From contig JAHIRF010000012.1 in assembly GCA_018818785.1 (NCBI GenBank), positions 1 through 64,000 of the forward strand: DNA of 64,000 nt, written 5' to 3'. The notes beneath the pieces are model-generated. The model had not been told where the DNA came from, searched no databases, and was given only the letters and a program-made list of their open reading frames with translations. This document shows, in pieces, positions 17,214-27,366 of this stretch; the stretch's first letter is position 1, and each line of letters opens with the position of its first letter. Both the position numbers and the translations under genes were made by a program. This stretch comes from Thermoplasmatota archaeon. GTDB taxonomy: Archaea > Thermoplasmatota > Thermoplasmata > UBA10834.

Positions 17214-17456
17214 CCACTCCTCCTTCTTCCTCCTCAGGCCTTCCCCCTTAAACCATCGTCCGACCATCTGGAACAACTTCGCCACTCCGACCAGGATGAT
17301 GACCCATGAGACGACTATGAGGAAGAATCCCTCTGCGATGAAACCATCCTCCACCGCGCTCAACAGGAACGCTCCTGTCAGGATTGCGAGGATACCGAAT
17401 ACGATCCCCCATGCGGCCATTGTCCGATCCACCTTCCAACCCACAGTGTTCACCAT
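17211..17456 (-). CDS. Small two-TM membrane protein
   Basis: 81 aa with two hydrophobic helices (about residues 14-33 and 43-63) and a basic C-terminus. No family recognised. ATG at 17456 follows GGGAGAG and overlaps the end of the nitroreductase gene by 7 nt, so the two are probably co-transcribed and translationally coupled. Its stop codon lies inside the last bases of the convergent tRNA-Gln. Confidence 0.7.
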   Translation of the reverse strand: MVNTVGWKVDRTMAAWGIVFGILAILTGAFLLSAVEDGFIAEGFFLIVVSWVIILVGVAKLFQMVGRWFKGEGLRRKKEEW

Positions 17457-17968
17457 CTCTCCCTGTGCACGATCTCTTCGAGGGCGAATCGCTTCCTCCT
17501 GATGCCCTTGTCCACAGGGTATCCGATCGGCATCATGGCGACTGGCCTCGCATGAGCTGGCAACCCGAGTGCCGATGACACGGCATGTTCATCGAAGGCT
17601 CCAACCCAGACGCTTCCCAGTCCCTTGCTGTGAAGATACAATGACAAGTTCTCCACGGCTGCAGCGACATCTTGTAGACAGTACAGTTCGCGGCCCCTCT
17701 CGCCGTAATGCGCTATCCTTTCCAGATTGGCACAGAACACGACGACCACCGGCGCCTTCCAGACATAGTCCTGTCCGTGCGACGCCTCCATCAGCCTCTT
17801 CTTCGCCTTCGAGTCTCTTACGATGATGAAGTCCCGTGCCTGTAGATTGCCCGCGGAAGGAGCTTGGTTGGCGAGTCTCAATCCCTCGATGATGATGCTT
17901 TCATCGACCGGGTCCGGCCCGAACTCCCTTATGCTTCTCCGCCCTTCGATACACTCGACGACATCCAT
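17450..17968 (-). CDS. Nitroreductase family protein
   Basis: 172 aa. The N-terminal CIEGRRSIREF is the FMN-phosphate-binding start of the nitroreductase fold. QAPSAGNLQARDFIIV, the helix with VAAAVENLSLYLHSKGLGSVWVG and the C-terminal PVAMMPIGYP are also typical. Such flavoproteins reduce nitro compounds, quinones or flavins using NAD(P)H; the substrate is unknown. ATG at 17968 has GGGGTGA 5 nt upstream. Co-directional with and overlapping the small membrane protein gene downstream; divergent from pcc1. Confidence 0.9.
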   Translation of the reverse strand: MDVVECIEGRRSIREFGPDPVDESIIIEGLRLANQAPSAGNLQARDFIIVRDSKAKKRLMEASHGQDYVWKAPVVVVFCANLERIAHYGERGRELYCLQDVAAAVENLSLYLHSKGLGSVWVGAFDEHAVSSALGLPAHARPVAMMPIGYPVDKGIRRKRFALEEIVHRERW

Positions 17969-18038
17969 GTGGTCACCCCATCCATGTGCTATCATCGACA
18001 ACTTCTAAGTACTTTGTCGGCCGTGGACGATCGGACAC

Positions 18039-18287
18039 ATGGTCGACCAGAACGAAGGCCCCCAAGTCATATGCACGCTCGAACTGAGATTCAGGTCTGA
18101 GAGCGAAGCGATCAAGGTCCATAAGTCGGTCGAGCTGGACAACGAAGGCTACCTCGAATCCGAAGTCCGCGGTGATGTCATCCGGGCCAAGGTAACCGCC
18201 GAATCGTTGAAGAGCGCCCTGCATACGCTCGATGATTTCATGTCATGTGTAAGCGTCGCAGAGAAGGTCGTGTCGCGGAAGCATTAA
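18039..18287 (+). CDS. pcc1: KEOPS complex subunit Pcc1
   Basis: 82 aa, matching the CTAG/Pcc1 family in length and pattern: a beta strand (ICTLELRFRSESEAIKVHKS), a second strand pair (RGDVIRAKVTAESLKSALH) and a C-terminal helix ending in VAEKVV. Pcc1 is the dimerisation subunit of KEOPS, which makes t6A at position 37 of ANN-decoding tRNAs together with Kae1, Bud32 and Cgi121; those genes are not in this window. Its stop codon overlaps that of the convergent archaeosine TGT gene, another tRNA-modification gene. Confidence 0.85.
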   Translation: MVDQNEGPQVICTLELRFRSESEAIKVHKSVELDNEGYLESEVRGDVIRAKVTAESLKSALHTLDDFMSCVSVAEKVVSRKH

Positions 18288-20233
18288 TCGACAGATTCCT
18301 TCACACGGACCGCGATGCCTCTCTTGAATGCCAACATCTCGTCCCTCACCATGAGCGCTCTGCCGACCGCGGCCAATTCATCCTTCGTGTTCACGACGAA
18401 GACTGAATCCTTGATCCTGATGCCCGGGTCACAGTCGACGACGAATTTTGCGAAGACGTTGTTCCCTTTCTCTGCGAACGTAGCAGGTTCGTCCTCCACG
18501 ACCACTCTCATGGCAGGAGGCGGGAGCAAGTCCATCAGCATCTTCGCTCCCTCCATCTTAGGCGTGAGCCTTCCGTCATGGGCCCTCATGGAGAATGCAT
18601 GGATGCCGTCTATGATGACGTTCCGGATCTTGCCTGTGTTCTTGGATTTGACGAATTCGACCTTCTTGTCGCACAGGATATCTGAGGCGCCTCTGCCGAA
18701 TTGCATGTCCAACACCGCTCTGACACGGAGCAGGTCCAAGTCGAAATCTCCCTTTCCAGGCGCGATCTCCTCTAGGAAGTCCAGGGTCTCCTGCCCATCC
18801 CACATGACTGCCAGGGGGTAGCCGTGTTGGTGAGCGTGCCTCTCCATCGTGTTCCTCATCTTCTCCCTGACCTCCTGATCGAGGTCGTCTGGGACCACGG
18901 ATTGTGCGAGGGGGTAGAACTCGTCCAGCTCTATGGGCGCAGGACCGAAGAACGACGCGACAAGGAAATTCGCATCCGCCTTCGCTGAGATGCTCGCGAT
19001 CTCGTTCGCGTAGTTCCTGCCATATGGCTTCCCTGACTCTTCGAACCCGACGAGCACCTTCGCATCAGGCTTCCTGTAACGAGTGAAGAACCTCTCTCTG
19101 TATCGCTCTACCACAGGTCTATCGTAGCTCTCAGGCCCGCAATAGAAGAACGCCCCTCTCCTGCTGGTCGGCTCGAATACTTCGAGGTACTTCGAGTGAT
19201 TCTTGAGTATCTTGAGGGCTGACAGTAGGGAGGGATGGGCTCTCGCACGCATCTCGACCATCTCCCATATGGCCCCATCATGGATCGCGTTCCTGACCTT
19301 CTTGACCTCACTCAGGCAGATGAATAGGTTGTGCTCCGCGAGCCTCTTCGTCCTCTCTTCCATCGGCATCTGGGTCAGCTCCTTTATAGAGGTTTTGGAG
19401 CAGGCAGGGCAATCGCATGCGAGGTCGTGCATCTCCCTCAGGAACCGCGTGCCTGTAGGGTACATCATCCTCTCTTCCCTCGCGTACTTCGCATAAGACG
19501 CCGAGTCGAACATGTCGCAGCCGAGGAGCGCGGCGAGCGGAAAGATCATCGGATGTCCAGCACCGAACAGATGGACCGGTCTCGACGGGTTGAGCCCCTT
19601 CTTAGATGCGATTATGATCTCAGCGAGGTCGGTGTATCTGTAGTTCTCCAGGAGCGGGACCACGCCTCCGATCGGGTGCACATCGAAGTCCATCGTGGAC
19701 AGCTTCTTCGCGCACTCCTCTCTCAGGTCCTGGTATGTCCCTCCCTGCACCGGACCAGCCAATAGCATGTCCCCCTTCAGGGAGACCGAGTCCTCTGCCC
19801 GGCTGAGTGTCACATTGACAGCATCTTCCGTCTGCTCCCTCGAGAATGTCGGCTCTGAGAAGACATCCAGTATCGTCCCGATGTCAGAACCTATCGCCGA
19901 TTGGAACTCCACGATCTCCCGATGGCCGACATCGACATCGCCATAGACGTAGCTCTGGAAGGTCCCACTGTCGGTCATGATGGATCCATCGAATCCAAGG
20001 AGCTTGTGCAGACCGTCCTTCAACGCGCGCTCCCTGAGATTGGGATCCTTCTTGATGATGTATGAATTGGTTATCAGTATCTCGGCCCCGAACCTCTCCC
20101 TCATGTCCACGGGCCTGATGGTCAACTGGTTCGGGTTCACCACCGGCAGCAGAGCGGGGGTGGTGACTTTGCCGTGTTTCGTGGTGAGCTCGCATATCCG
20201 AGCGAGCCCGTCCCTGTACTTCAATTCGAACAT
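18284..20233 (-). CDS. tgtA: Archaeosine tRNA-guanine transglycosylase (arcTGT)
   Basis: 649 aa, full length for the two-part archaeal enzyme. It exchanges guanine-15 of tRNA for preQ0 on the way to archaeosine. The catalytic core carries IMTDSGTFQ (Asp near residue 86) and DVFSEP. The zinc site includes CDCPAC near residue 273. The C-terminal half has the archaeal C2 region and a PUA RNA-binding domain (about residues 575-649). ATG at 20233 was chosen: an in-frame TTG at 20305 lies against a TATA-like sequence (20306-20316) and would be upstream of the transcript start. Convergent with pcc1, 4-nt overlap. Confidence 0.95.
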   Translation of the reverse strand: MFELKYRDGLARICELTTKHGKVTTPALLPVVNPNQLTIRPVDMRERFGAEILITNSYIIKKDPNLRERALKDGLHKLLGFDGSIMTDSGTFQSYVYGDVDVGHREIVEFQSAIGSDIGTILDVFSEPTFSREQTEDAVNVTLSRAEDSVSLKGDMLLAGPVQGGTYQDLREECAKKLSTMDFDVHPIGGVVPLLENYRYTDLAEIIIASKKGLNPSRPVHLFGAGHPMIFPLAALLGCDMFDSASYAKYAREERMMYPTGTRFLREMHDLACDCPACSKTSIKELTQMPMEERTKRLAEHNLFICLSEVKKVRNAIHDGAIWEMVEMRARAHPSLLSALKILKNHSKYLEVFEPTSRRGAFFYCGPESYDRPVVERYRERFFTRYRKPDAKVLVGFEESGKPYGRNYANEIASISAKADANFLVASFFGPAPIELDEFYPLAQSVVPDDLDQEVREKMRNTMERHAHQHGYPLAVMWDGQETLDFLEEIAPGKGDFDLDLLRVRAVLDMQFGRGASDILCDKKVEFVKSKNTGKIRNVIIDGIHAFSMRAHDGRLTPKMEGAKMLMDLLPPPAMRVVVEDEPATFAEKGNNVFAKFVVDCDPGIRIKDSVFVVNTKDELAAVGRALMVRDEMLAFKRGIAVRVKESVD

Positions 20234-20343
20234 TTCATCTGGATGTAACGTGAGGGTGGATATTATGGTTTCACAGCCGTCGACGCATTCTCTCCCAGAA
20301 AACAATTAAATATGCTCCTTCTTCTGCACTCGCCTGGAGCAAG

Positions 20344-20913
20344 ATGAGCGGTCTGTTACAGGCTTTTGCGGGGATATTGATAGTATTCTTTCTTCCGGGC
20401 TATACGCTCGTATGCTTGCTCTTTCCCAGAAGAGGCGAGCTCGACCCCGAGTACGATGTCGTGTACAGGGTAGCATTGGGCATGGGGTTGAGCATCGTGA
20501 TCTCGATCTTCGTAGGGTTCGTGCTCAACGCCATGAGCACCGAAGAGGAAGGATATGTCACTGCTGTACCGCTCTGGATCAGCCTTCTATCGCTGACGGG
20601 CATTTTCATCGCGGGTGGGTGGCTAAGAGGAGCATATCCTTCCCTGGGACTGATGCACCCCAGCCTCTACCGTCCTCCTCCTCCTCAGAAGGCCTTCGGC
20701 ATGAGGTCCGCATTTCCTGGAAAGAAGAGGGAGGCCGAGAAGCTGCTGACAGAGCGGGACGATCTGGTGCGTGCGGTCGAGAAGTACGCTGCCCGGTCGT
20801 CGACTTCAAATCCTAACAAGAGCCTCTACTATCAGAGGAGGATAGACGAGCTGAGGGTTCGGATAGAGCAGATCAACGAGTCGCTCGACCGGATGGACCG
20901 GGAGGCGAAGTGA
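20344..20913 (+). CDS. DUF1616-like membrane protein
   Basis: 189 aa. Three predicted membrane helices (about residues 3-25, 40-62 and 75-95). The segment FFLPGYTLVCLLFPRRGELD is typical of the DUF1616 N-terminus found in many archaea. The C-terminal half is soluble, Pro-rich at first (RPPPPQKAF) and then a charged coiled coil. Function unknown. Its stop is directly followed by the pth2 start, so the three genes 20344-21866 look like an operon. Confidence 0.75.
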   Translation: MSGLLQAFAGILIVFFLPGYTLVCLLFPRRGELDPEYDVVYRVALGMGLSIVISIFVGFVLNAMSTEEEGYVTAVPLWISLLSLTGIFIAGGWLRGAYPSLGLMHPSLYRPPPPQKAFGMRSAFPGKKREAEKLLTERDDLVRAVEKYAARSSTSNPNKSLYYQRRIDELRVRIEQINESLDRMDREAK

Positions 20914-21288
20914 TTGGCCGTGCGAAAGGGAGATTTGGAGTACAAGCTGGTCATCGTGGTCAGGGACGACCTGAAGATGTCCGTTGGAAAGCTGGCAGCC
21001 CAGGTGGCCCATGCTGCGGTCTCGTGCTCCTTACAGGCGAAGGCCAAGAATTCCGGATGGTTCCATTCGTGGTACAAAGAGGGGCAGAAGAAAGTGGTCG
21101 TGCGGGTCAAGACCTTGGAGGAGCTCTTCGAATTGAACGAGAAGGCCGCGAAGGCCGGGCTTCCGCGCAGTCTTGTCACGGACGCTGGCCTGACCGAGCT
21201 GCCTTACAACACGACCACCTGCCTGGGGATCGGGCCGGGGCCGGATGGACTTGTTGATTCGATCACGGGTTCCCTTCCGCTCGCGTGA
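20914..21288 (+). CDS. pth2: Peptidyl-tRNA hydrolase, archaeal/eukaryotic type (Pth2)
   Basis: 124 aa, normal Pth2 length. Signature stretches are YKLVIVVRDDLKMSVGKLAAQ, VAHAAVSCSLQA and the C-terminal TTTCLGIGPGPDGLVDSITG. The enzyme cleaves peptidyl-tRNA released from stalled ribosomes and recycles tRNA. It starts with TTG at 20914 directly after the preceding stop, with GGGAGG in the end of the upstream gene; GTG at 20920 is possible. Its end overlaps the DUF99 start (GTGA). Confidence 0.95.
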   Translation: MAVRKGDLEYKLVIVVRDDLKMSVGKLAAQVAHAAVSCSLQAKAKNSGWFHSWYKEGQKKVVVRVKTLEELFELNEKAAKAGLPRSLVTDAGLTELPYNTTTCLGIGPGPDGLVDSITGSLPLA

Positions 21289-21866
21289 GTGAGATGAAGA
21301 ACCAGACCAGGATACTGGGTATAGACGACTCTCCTTTCAAGTTCGAGGATGAGGACTCGCTGGTTGTCGGAGCCCTCGTTAGGGCGCCGAACTATCTCGA
21401 AGCTGTCATGAGGACCCGTGCCAAGGTCGACGGCATGGATTCCACTGATCGATTGATCGAGTTGGTCCATGGATCGAGGTACAAGGCCCAGATCAAAGCG
21501 GTCATGATCGACGGCATCGCGCTCGCTGGGTTCAATGTGATCGATGTGGAGCGGTTGTACGAGAGCACATCGGTCCCCGTGCTCACTGTCACACGGGACC
21601 AGCCTGATTTCAAGGAGATCGAATCTGCCCTGAAGAAGCATTTCACCGATTGGAAGGACCGGCTCGGGCTGATGACCCGACTCGACATGAAGCAGATACG
21701 AACGGAACACAAGCCCCTGTTCGCATGCGGAGTCGGCCTGGACTGGTTAGATTTCGAGGAGTTGGCACGACAGACCACCGTGAGGGGATCCCTCCCGGAA
21801 CCGCTCAGGATCGCCCACCTGATATCCTCCGCCTTGGTACTTGGGGAATCGAGGGGAAGGGCTTGA
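21285..21866 (+). CDS. DUF99 family protein
   Basis: 193 aa, matching the archaeal DUF99 family: N-terminal RILGIDDSPFKF, central KAVMIDGIALAGFNVIDVERL and C-terminal PEPLRIAHLISSALVLGES. The family has an endonuclease V/RNase H-like fold by published comparison; its activity is not established. GTG at 21285 overlaps the pth2 stop by 4 nt; ATG at 21294 is an alternative. Last gene of the DUF1616-pth2-DUF99 operon. Confidence 0.88.
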   Translation: MSEMKNQTRILGIDDSPFKFEDEDSLVVGALVRAPNYLEAVMRTRAKVDGMDSTDRLIELVHGSRYKAQIKAVMIDGIALAGFNVIDVERLYESTSVPVLTVTRDQPDFKEIESALKKHFTDWKDRLGLMTRLDMKQIRTEHKPLFACGVGLDWLDFEELARQTTVRGSLPEPLRIAHLISSALVLGESRGRA

Positions 21867-21997
21867 CCGTTGCAGCCCCAGACAGAAACGGCTTATACCC
21901 TCTGCGGCTTCCCATCGTCGGGAAGAAAAAGGTCCTCTGAACGATTGTCCCGGAGAGGCAACCTGGAATGCTGGCAGTGCGGACAGTATAACCGTAA

Positions 21998-22006
21998 GTT
22001 TTAATA
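21998..22006 (+). promoter_or_regulatory. TATA box of the str ribosomal operon
   Basis: GTTTTAATA, about 50 nt before the rpsL start. Predicted transcription start near 22026 leaves a leader of about 28 nt with an AGGTGA ribosome-binding site. Confidence 0.6.
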
Positions 22007-22053
22007 GGCTGACGGATTTGTAGGGCTTACTTCCGTAGCGAAAGGTGAACCTA

Positions 22054-22482
22054 TTGCCTAGAGGTCTAATCACAGCCAGAAAGCTCAAGCAGAGCAGACA
22101 GATGATGAGATGGAGCGATCGATATTACAAGCGCAGGAAGCTGCACTTGAAAGAGAAGTCCGACCCTCTTGAAGGCTCAGCCCAGGCAAAAGGCGTCGTG
22201 CTCGAGAAAGTGGGTATCGAGGCGAAACAACCCAACTCGGGGATACGGAAGTGTGTCAAGATCCAACTGATCAAGAACGGGCGGCAGATCACCGCATTCG
22301 CCGTCGGCGACGGTGCCATCAACTTCATAGACGAGCACGATGAGGTGCTGGTCGAGGGCATCGGCGGCAGGATGGGTAGGTCCTACGGTGACATCCCCGG
22401 TGTCAGATTCAAGGTAATCAAAGTGAACAACGTCTCTCTGAACGAGCTGGTGAGGGGCAGAAAGGAGAAACCTGTGAGGTGA
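22054..22482 (+). CDS. rpsL: 30S ribosomal protein S12 (uS12)
   Basis: 142 aa. The family stretches [18 protein letters not shown] and [14 protein letters not shown] are clear. S12 lies at the decoding centre. The start is TTG at 22054: AGGTGA lies 5 nt upstream, and the resulting N-terminus ([11 protein letters not shown]) matches other archaeal S12 proteins; an in-frame GTG at 22045 overlaps the Shine-Dalgarno itself. First gene of the rpsL-rpsG-EF2-EF1A-rpsJ cluster. Confidence 0.96.
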   Translation: MPRGLITARKLKQSRQMMRWSDRYYKRRKLHLKEKSDPLEGSAQAKGVVLEKVGIEAKQPNSGIRKCVKIQLIKNGRQITAFAVGDGAINFIDEHDEVLVEGIGGRMGRSYGDIPGVRFKVIKVNNVSLNELVRGRKEKPVR

Positions 22483-22486
22483 TCAT

Positions 22487-23215
22487 ATGGCAGATGAAAA
22501 GAAACCAGAACAGGTGACCAAAACCCCGGAGCCTACTGCATCCCCTGAGGCAGCTGCTGCACCGCTTACTCAACCGCAGACAGGCGAACAGAAACCACCA
22601 GCGAACAAGGTCGTGGAGGCCAAGGAGGCAGCGGAGCCGGCGAAACCGATTGCCCATGTACTCCTCTTCGGCAAGTACGACGCTTCGGTCGTCACCATAA
22701 GTGACCCGGGTATAGCGAGATACATCAATATCACCCCCATATCCGTGCCACACACCGGTGGAAGACACACCGCCAAGGCCTTCGGGAAGACCAAGATGAG
22801 CATAGTCGAACGCCTCATCAACAACATGATGAGGACCGAGGATTTCACGGGCAAGAAGATGGGATCCTACATGGCGGTCGAGAACGCCTTCGCGACGATC
22901 CATGCCAAGACGGGCCAGAACCCGCTCCAGGTACTGGTCGACGCGTTGATCAACACCGCTCCCAGGGAAGAGGTCACGAGGCTGCGATACGGAGGTATAT
23001 CCGTGCCGAAGGCCGTCGATGTCGCTCCCGCAAGGAGGGTCGACCTCGCTCTGAGATATCTGTGCCGGGCCACACTGGAATCCTCGCACGGAAGCAAGAC
23101 CCCGATTGGCGAGTGTCTCGCCAACCAACTGCTGCTCGCGGCCAAGAACGACATGAACAGCAGCGCGGTAGCCAAGAAGGAAGAGATCGAAAGGGTGTCT
23201 TCGTCCGCTCGCTGA
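22487..23215 (+). CDS. rpsG: 30S ribosomal protein S7 (uS7) with N-terminal extension
   Basis: 242 aa. Residues about 55-242 are archaeal S7 (VPHTGGRHTAKAFGK, NPLQVLVDALINTAPREE, RYGGISVPKAVDVAPARRVD). The first 50 residues are a low-complexity Pro/Ala/Glu/Lys tail absent from most homologues. S7 organises the 3' domain of 16S rRNA. ATG at 22487 follows the S12 stop closely with GGTGATCAT upstream. Tight spacing indicates co-transcription with rpsL. Confidence 0.96.
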   Translation: MADEKKPEQVTKTPEPTASPEAAAAPLTQPQTGEQKPPANKVVEAKEAAEPAKPIAHVLLFGKYDASVVTISDPGIARYINITPISVPHTGGRHTAKAFGKTKMSIVERLINNMMRTEDFTGKKMGSYMAVENAFATIHAKTGQNPLQVLVDALINTAPREEVTRLRYGGISVPKAVDVAPARRVDLALRYLCRATLESSHGSKTPIGECLANQLLLAAKNDMNSSAVAKKEEIERVSSSAR

Positions 23216-23299
23216 GTTCGTTTGACAAACCTCTTATCATGCTTTCATGTTCGACGCTTTACTGTCGTATGTGAATTGAGCTAGACCCATGGTGATCAT

Positions 23300-25498
23300 A
23301 TGGGAAGGAAAGAAGACAACATCCACAAGGCGCAAGCTCTGATGAGGCAGACCAAATTCATCCGTAACATCGGAACCGCTGCGCACATTGACCACGGAAA
23401 GACAACGCTCTCCGACAACCTGATCGCGGGATCGGGCATGATGTCAGGGGATCTCGCGGGCAAGCAGCTGCTCCTCGACTTCGATGAGCAGGAGCAGGCC
23501 AGGGGTATCACGATCAATGCCGCGAGCGCGTCGATGGTTTATGATTACAAGGGTCAGGAATACCTGATCAATCTCATCGACACGCCTGGTCACGTCGACT
23601 TCGGCGGCGACGTCACTAGGGCTATGAGGGCCATCGACGGTGTCGTCATCCTCGCATGCGCCGTTGAAGGTGTGATGCCTCAGACGGAGACCGTCATAAG
23701 ACAGGCGATCAAGGAGAGGGTGCACCCGATCCTGTTCATCAACAAGGTCGACAGACTGATAAACGAACTCCAGGTGACACCAGAGCAGATGCAGGCGCGT
23801 CTTGCCAGCATAGTCAACGAGGTCAACGAGAAGATCAAGAAACTGTTGCCGCCTGAGCTGAAGGACAAGTGGGCGTTGAAGGTCGAGACCGGCAACGTCA
23901 TATTCGGCTCTGCGTACAACAACTGGGCGATATCCGTCCCCTACATGAAGAATACTGGTATCAATTTCAAGCAGGTGTACGAGTTCTGCAAGAACGGCGA
24001 CCAGAAGACCCTTGCGAAGAAGGCTCCTCTCCACGAGGTCCTCCTCGAGATGGTCATCATACATCTGCCGAACCCAGACGAGGCCCAGAAACTCAGGATT
24101 CCAGTCATATGGCACGGGGACCCTGAATCCAATTTCGGCAAGGCGATGTTGAACTGCGACCCCGAAGGTCCAGTCGCTTTCATGGTCACCAAGATCATAG
24201 TGGATGCGCACGCTGGCGAGGTCGCGGTCGGTCGTCTGTTCAGTGGGAAGATAAGGAAGGGCCAGGAGCTGCATATCATAGGCATGCCTGACCCCAACCG
24301 GGCCCAGATGGTCTCTCTCACAGTCGGTGCCGACAGGATACCTGTCGACGAGTTGGATGCGGGCAATGTCGTCGCGGTATCTGGACTCAAGGACGCGATC
24401 GCGGGTTCCACGGTGTCCAGCGACCCAGAGATGGCGTCTTTCGAGAAGATCGTTCACTACAGCGACCCTGTGGTCACTATGGCCATAGAGGCCAAGCACA
24501 CGAAGGACCTGCCGAAGCTGGTGGATGTCCTACGCACGGTCGCGAAGGCAGACCCGTCGATCCAGGTCGAGATCAACCAGGAGACAGGCGAGCACCTGAT
24601 GTCCGGCATGGGCGAACTGCACCTCGAGATCACCCAGTATAGGATAGTCAACGAGCACAAGGTCGAGATCAATACCTCTCAACCCATCGTAGTGTTCAGG
24701 GAATGCGTGCTTGGGGTGGGTGGCCCGTTCGAGGGCAAGTCCCCGAACAAGCACAACAAGTTCTACATCGAGGTCGGACCACTTTCAGCAGATATCGTCC
24801 AGGCCATGCGTTCCGGCGTCATCGACGTCGAGGGCAAGGTCAAGGATTCGAAGGCGGTCGCGAGGCAGCTCCAGGACCTGGGCATGGACAGGGACGAGGC
24901 AAGAGGCATCGTGGCCTTCCATGGCACCAACATGCTGCTCGACATGACCAAAGGTATCCAGTACCTGCACGAGACGATGGAACTGATAAAAGAAGCCTAC
25001 ATCGAGGCCATGAACCGGGGCCCGCTGGCCAACGAGAAGTGCATGGCCGTCAAGGTGAAGCTGGTCGATGCCAAGATGCACGAGGACAGCATCCACAGGG
25101 GTCCGGCCCAGGTCATCCCGGCCGCGAGATCGGCAATCTACGGTGCGATGTGCTTGGCTGGCCGTACGCTTTACGAGCCCATGCAGAAGGTCTTCATCAA
25201 TGTGCCCCAGGACGTCATGGGCGACGCGATCCGAGAGGTCCAGCAGAGGCGCGGAGTGATAGAGGACATGAAGCAGGAGGGCGAGATGACTATCGTAGCT
25301 TCCAAGTGCCCGGTCTCCGAGATGTTCGGTTTCGCGGCGTCCATCAGGGGTGCCACGAGTGGCAGGGCGCTCTGGTCGTCTGAGAACGCTGGCTTCGAGC
25401 CTATGCCCAAGGATCCCTTGGACAAGGCCGTGCTGCAGATAAGGCAGAGGAAGGGACTGAAGCCCGAGCCGTACGACGCCGCGTATTACTCGAGCTGA
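23300..25498 (+). CDS. fusA: Translation elongation factor EF-2
   Basis: 732 aa, full length for archaeal EF-2. GTP-binding motifs [17 protein letters not shown] and NKVD are in the N-terminal domain. The diphthamide loop near residue 597 ([14 protein letters not shown]) keeps the modifiable His. The C-terminus ends in the usual RKGLKPE...Y pattern. It drives translocation on the ribosome. ATG at 23300 has GGTGATCAT upstream. Follows rpsG after 84 bp, so it may also have its own promoter. Confidence 0.98.
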   Translation: MGRKEDNIHKAQALMRQTKFIRNIGTAAHIDHGKTTLSDNLIAGSGMMSGDLAGKQLLLDFDEQEQARGITINAASASMVYDYKGQEYLINLIDTPGHVDFGGDVTRAMRAIDGVVILACAVEGVMPQTETVIRQAIKERVHPILFINKVDRLINELQVTPEQMQARLASIVNEVNEKIKKLLPPELKDKWALKVETGNVIFGSAYNNWAISVPYMKNTGINFKQVYEFCKNGDQKTLAKKAPLHEVLLEMVIIHLPNPDEAQKLRIPVIWHGDPESNFGKAMLNCDPEGPVAFMVTKIIVDAHAGEVAVGRLFSGKIRKGQELHIIGMPDPNRAQMVSLTVGADRIPVDELDAGNVVAVSGLKDAIAGSTVSSDPEMASFEKIVHYSDPVVTMAIEAKHTKDLPKLVDVLRTVAKADPSIQVEINQETGEHLMSGMGELHLEITQYRIVNEHKVEINTSQPIVVFRECVLGVGGPFEGKSPNKHNKFYIEVGPLSADIVQAMRSGVIDVEGKVKDSKAVARQLQDLGMDRDEARGIVAFHGTNMLLDMTKGIQYLHETMELIKEAYIEAMNRGPLANEKCMAVKVKLVDAKMHEDSIHRGPAQVIPAARSAIYGAMCLAGRTLYEPMQKVFINVPQDVMGDAIREVQQRRGVIEDMKQEGEMTIVASKCPVSEMFGFAASIRGATSGRALWSSENAGFEPMPKDPLDKAVLQIRQRKGLKPEPYDAAYYSS

Positions 25499-25586
25499 TG
25501 AAAGAGCCACAGTCCAGATTCCCTTTGCGAAAAGACTAATATACCAAGAGCATCATGCTCGAAAAGAAGACAATGGAGGCCATGAT

Positions 25587-26858
25587 ATGGCAGAGAAACC
25601 ACATATGAACTTGGTGTTCATCGGACATGTTGACCACGGTAAGTCGACCAGCGTCGGCCGCTTGCTCCTCGACACGGGTCACGTTGAGGCCCACATCATC
25701 GAGAAGTACAGGAAGGAGGCCGAGACTAAGGGCAAGGCGACTTTCGAGTTCGCATGGGTCATGGATGGACTGAAGGAAGAGCGAGAGAGAGGTCTCACCA
25801 TCGATGTTGCACACAAGAGGTTCAACACCCAGAAGTACTACTTCACCATAATCGACGCACCTGGACACAGGGACTTCGTGAAGAACATGATCACGGGTAC
25901 CAGCCAGGCAGATGCGGCGGTCATCGTCGTGTCGTCGATCGAGGGTCCCCAGGCCCAGACGAAGGAGCACATCTTCCTGGCAAGGACGCTCGGTGTGAAC
26001 CAGATCATCATCGATATCAACAAGATGGACGCGGTCAAGTATGACCAGGCGAAGTATGAGGAGACCAAGAAAGCGGTGACCGAGCTTTTGAAGACGGTCG
26101 GATACAAGACGGACGAGATACCGTTCATCCCGTGCTCCGGATTCAAGGGTGACAACATCGCCTCGGTCTCAGCGAACACCCCATGGTACAAGGGCCCGAC
26201 ACTCGTTCAGGCACTCGATGGGCTGAAGCCCCCGTCCCAGATGACCGACAAGGCGCTCAGGCTCCCCGTGCAGGATGTATACAGCATCACTGGCGTGGGA
26301 ACCGTTCCAGTCGGCAGGGTCGAGACCGGTGTGCTCAAGCCCGACATGAAGATCGTCTTCATGCCATCGAACAAGGTCGGAGAAGTCAAGTCGATCGAGA
26401 TGCACCATGAGATGCTCACGCAGGCTTTGCCTGGTGACAATGTCGGATTCAACTGCAGGGGCATAGCGAAGACCGATATCAAGAGGGGAGATGTCGCTGG
26501 TCCAGTAGACAACCCACCGACGGTCGCGAAGACCTTCACCGCGCAGATAATGGTCCTGAACCACCCGAGCGTGATCACGGTCGGATACACACCAGTGTTC
26601 CACATGCACACAGCTCAGGTAGCGTGCACATTCCTTGAGCTCCAGAAGAAGCTCGACCCGAGGACGGGTGCTGTCAAGGAAGAGAACCCGCAGTTCCTCA
26701 AGACCGGTGACGCGGCGATCGTGAAGATCCAGCCGTCCAAGCCACTGGCGATTGAGAAGGCTAAGGACTTCCCGCAGCTCGGCAGGTTCGCGGTCAGAGA
26801 CATGGGCCAGACCGTCGCGGCGGGCATGGTCGTGGACATCGAAAAGAAGGAGATGTAA
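25587..26858 (+). CDS. tuf: Translation elongation factor EF-1 alpha
   Basis: 423 aa, full length. G1 [10 protein letters not shown]3 DAPGHRDF, G4 NKMD, and beta-barrel domains 2 and 3 with [20 protein letters not shown]. It delivers aminoacyl-tRNA to the ribosome. ATG at 25587 follows GGAGGCC. A TATA-like CTAATATACC at about 25536-25545 suggests an additional promoter in the 88-bp gap after EF-2. Confidence 0.98.
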   Translation: MAEKPHMNLVFIGHVDHGKSTSVGRLLLDTGHVEAHIIEKYRKEAETKGKATFEFAWVMDGLKEERERGLTIDVAHKRFNTQKYYFTIIDAPGHRDFVKNMITGTSQADAAVIVVSSIEGPQAQTKEHIFLARTLGVNQIIIDINKMDAVKYDQAKYEETKKAVTELLKTVGYKTDEIPFIPCSGFKGDNIASVSANTPWYKGPTLVQALDGLKPPSQMTDKALRLPVQDVYSITGVGTVPVGRVETGVLKPDMKIVFMPSNKVGEVKSIEMHHEMLTQALPGDNVGFNCRGIAKTDIKRGDVAGPVDNPPTVAKTFTAQIMVLNHPSVITVGYTPVFHMHTAQVACTFLELQKKLDPRTGAVKEENPQFLKTGDAAIVKIQPSKPLAIEKAKDFPQLGRFAVRDMGQTVAAGMVVDIEKKEM

Positions 26859-26909
26859 AACCCTTAAAACCCCCTTTCTCTTATGTTTTTCATGTGAGGT
26901 TTTGTTGAT

Positions 26910-27221
26910 ATGTCTCAAAGAGCCCGGATTTCTCTTAGCGGAACAGACCCAAAGAAGGTCGACAGCGTCTGCAAACAGATCAAGATGATAAGCGAGAAGA
27001 CAGGCGTGGACATATCCGGACCTATACCTCTCCCGACCAAGAGGCTCCTCGTGCCCGTGCGCAAGAGCCCGGATGGCGAGGGTTCCGAGACCTGGGACCG
27101 ATGGGAGATGCGCGTGCATAAGCGCCTCATCGATCTGGACGCGGACGAGCGTGCCCTCAGACAGCTCATGAGGATACAGGTTCCCGACGGCGTCAACATC
27201 GAGATCGTCCTCAGGTCCTGA
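26910..27221 (+). CDS. rpsJ: 30S ribosomal protein S10 (uS10)
   Basis: 103 aa, standard archaeal S10 length. [40 protein letters not shown] and [16 protein letters not shown] are diagnostic. It is a head protein of the small subunit. The ATG at 26910 is preceded by AGGT about 10 nt upstream. Directly behind EF-1 alpha, the classical archaeal order. Confidence 0.97.
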   Translation: MSQRARISLSGTDPKKVDSVCKQIKMISEKTGVDISGPIPLPTKRLLVPVRKSPDGEGSETWDRWEMRVHKRLIDLDADERALRQLMRIQVPDGVNIEIVLRS

Positions 27222-27366
27222 GACCGGGGCGCTCATCTGAATCAATAATGTTCATTCCCTAGTAGACGCCTTCTACGGTTTGGCGTAGATATGGACTGCG
27301 CGGGCAGAGCGTTTTGGACGAATACTTATAGGCTCCTCCCCATACAGTCCTCCGGTGGGTGGGGCG

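Noticed and set aside
23444-24499. A 351-codon minus-strand open frame inside EF-2
   Set aside because: It is a mirror of the sense gene, with no ribosome-binding site or family match.
26169-27245. A 358-codon open frame on the minus strand across EF-1 alpha and S10
   Set aside because: It is fully antisense to two certain genes, and high-GC codon use explains the lack of stops.
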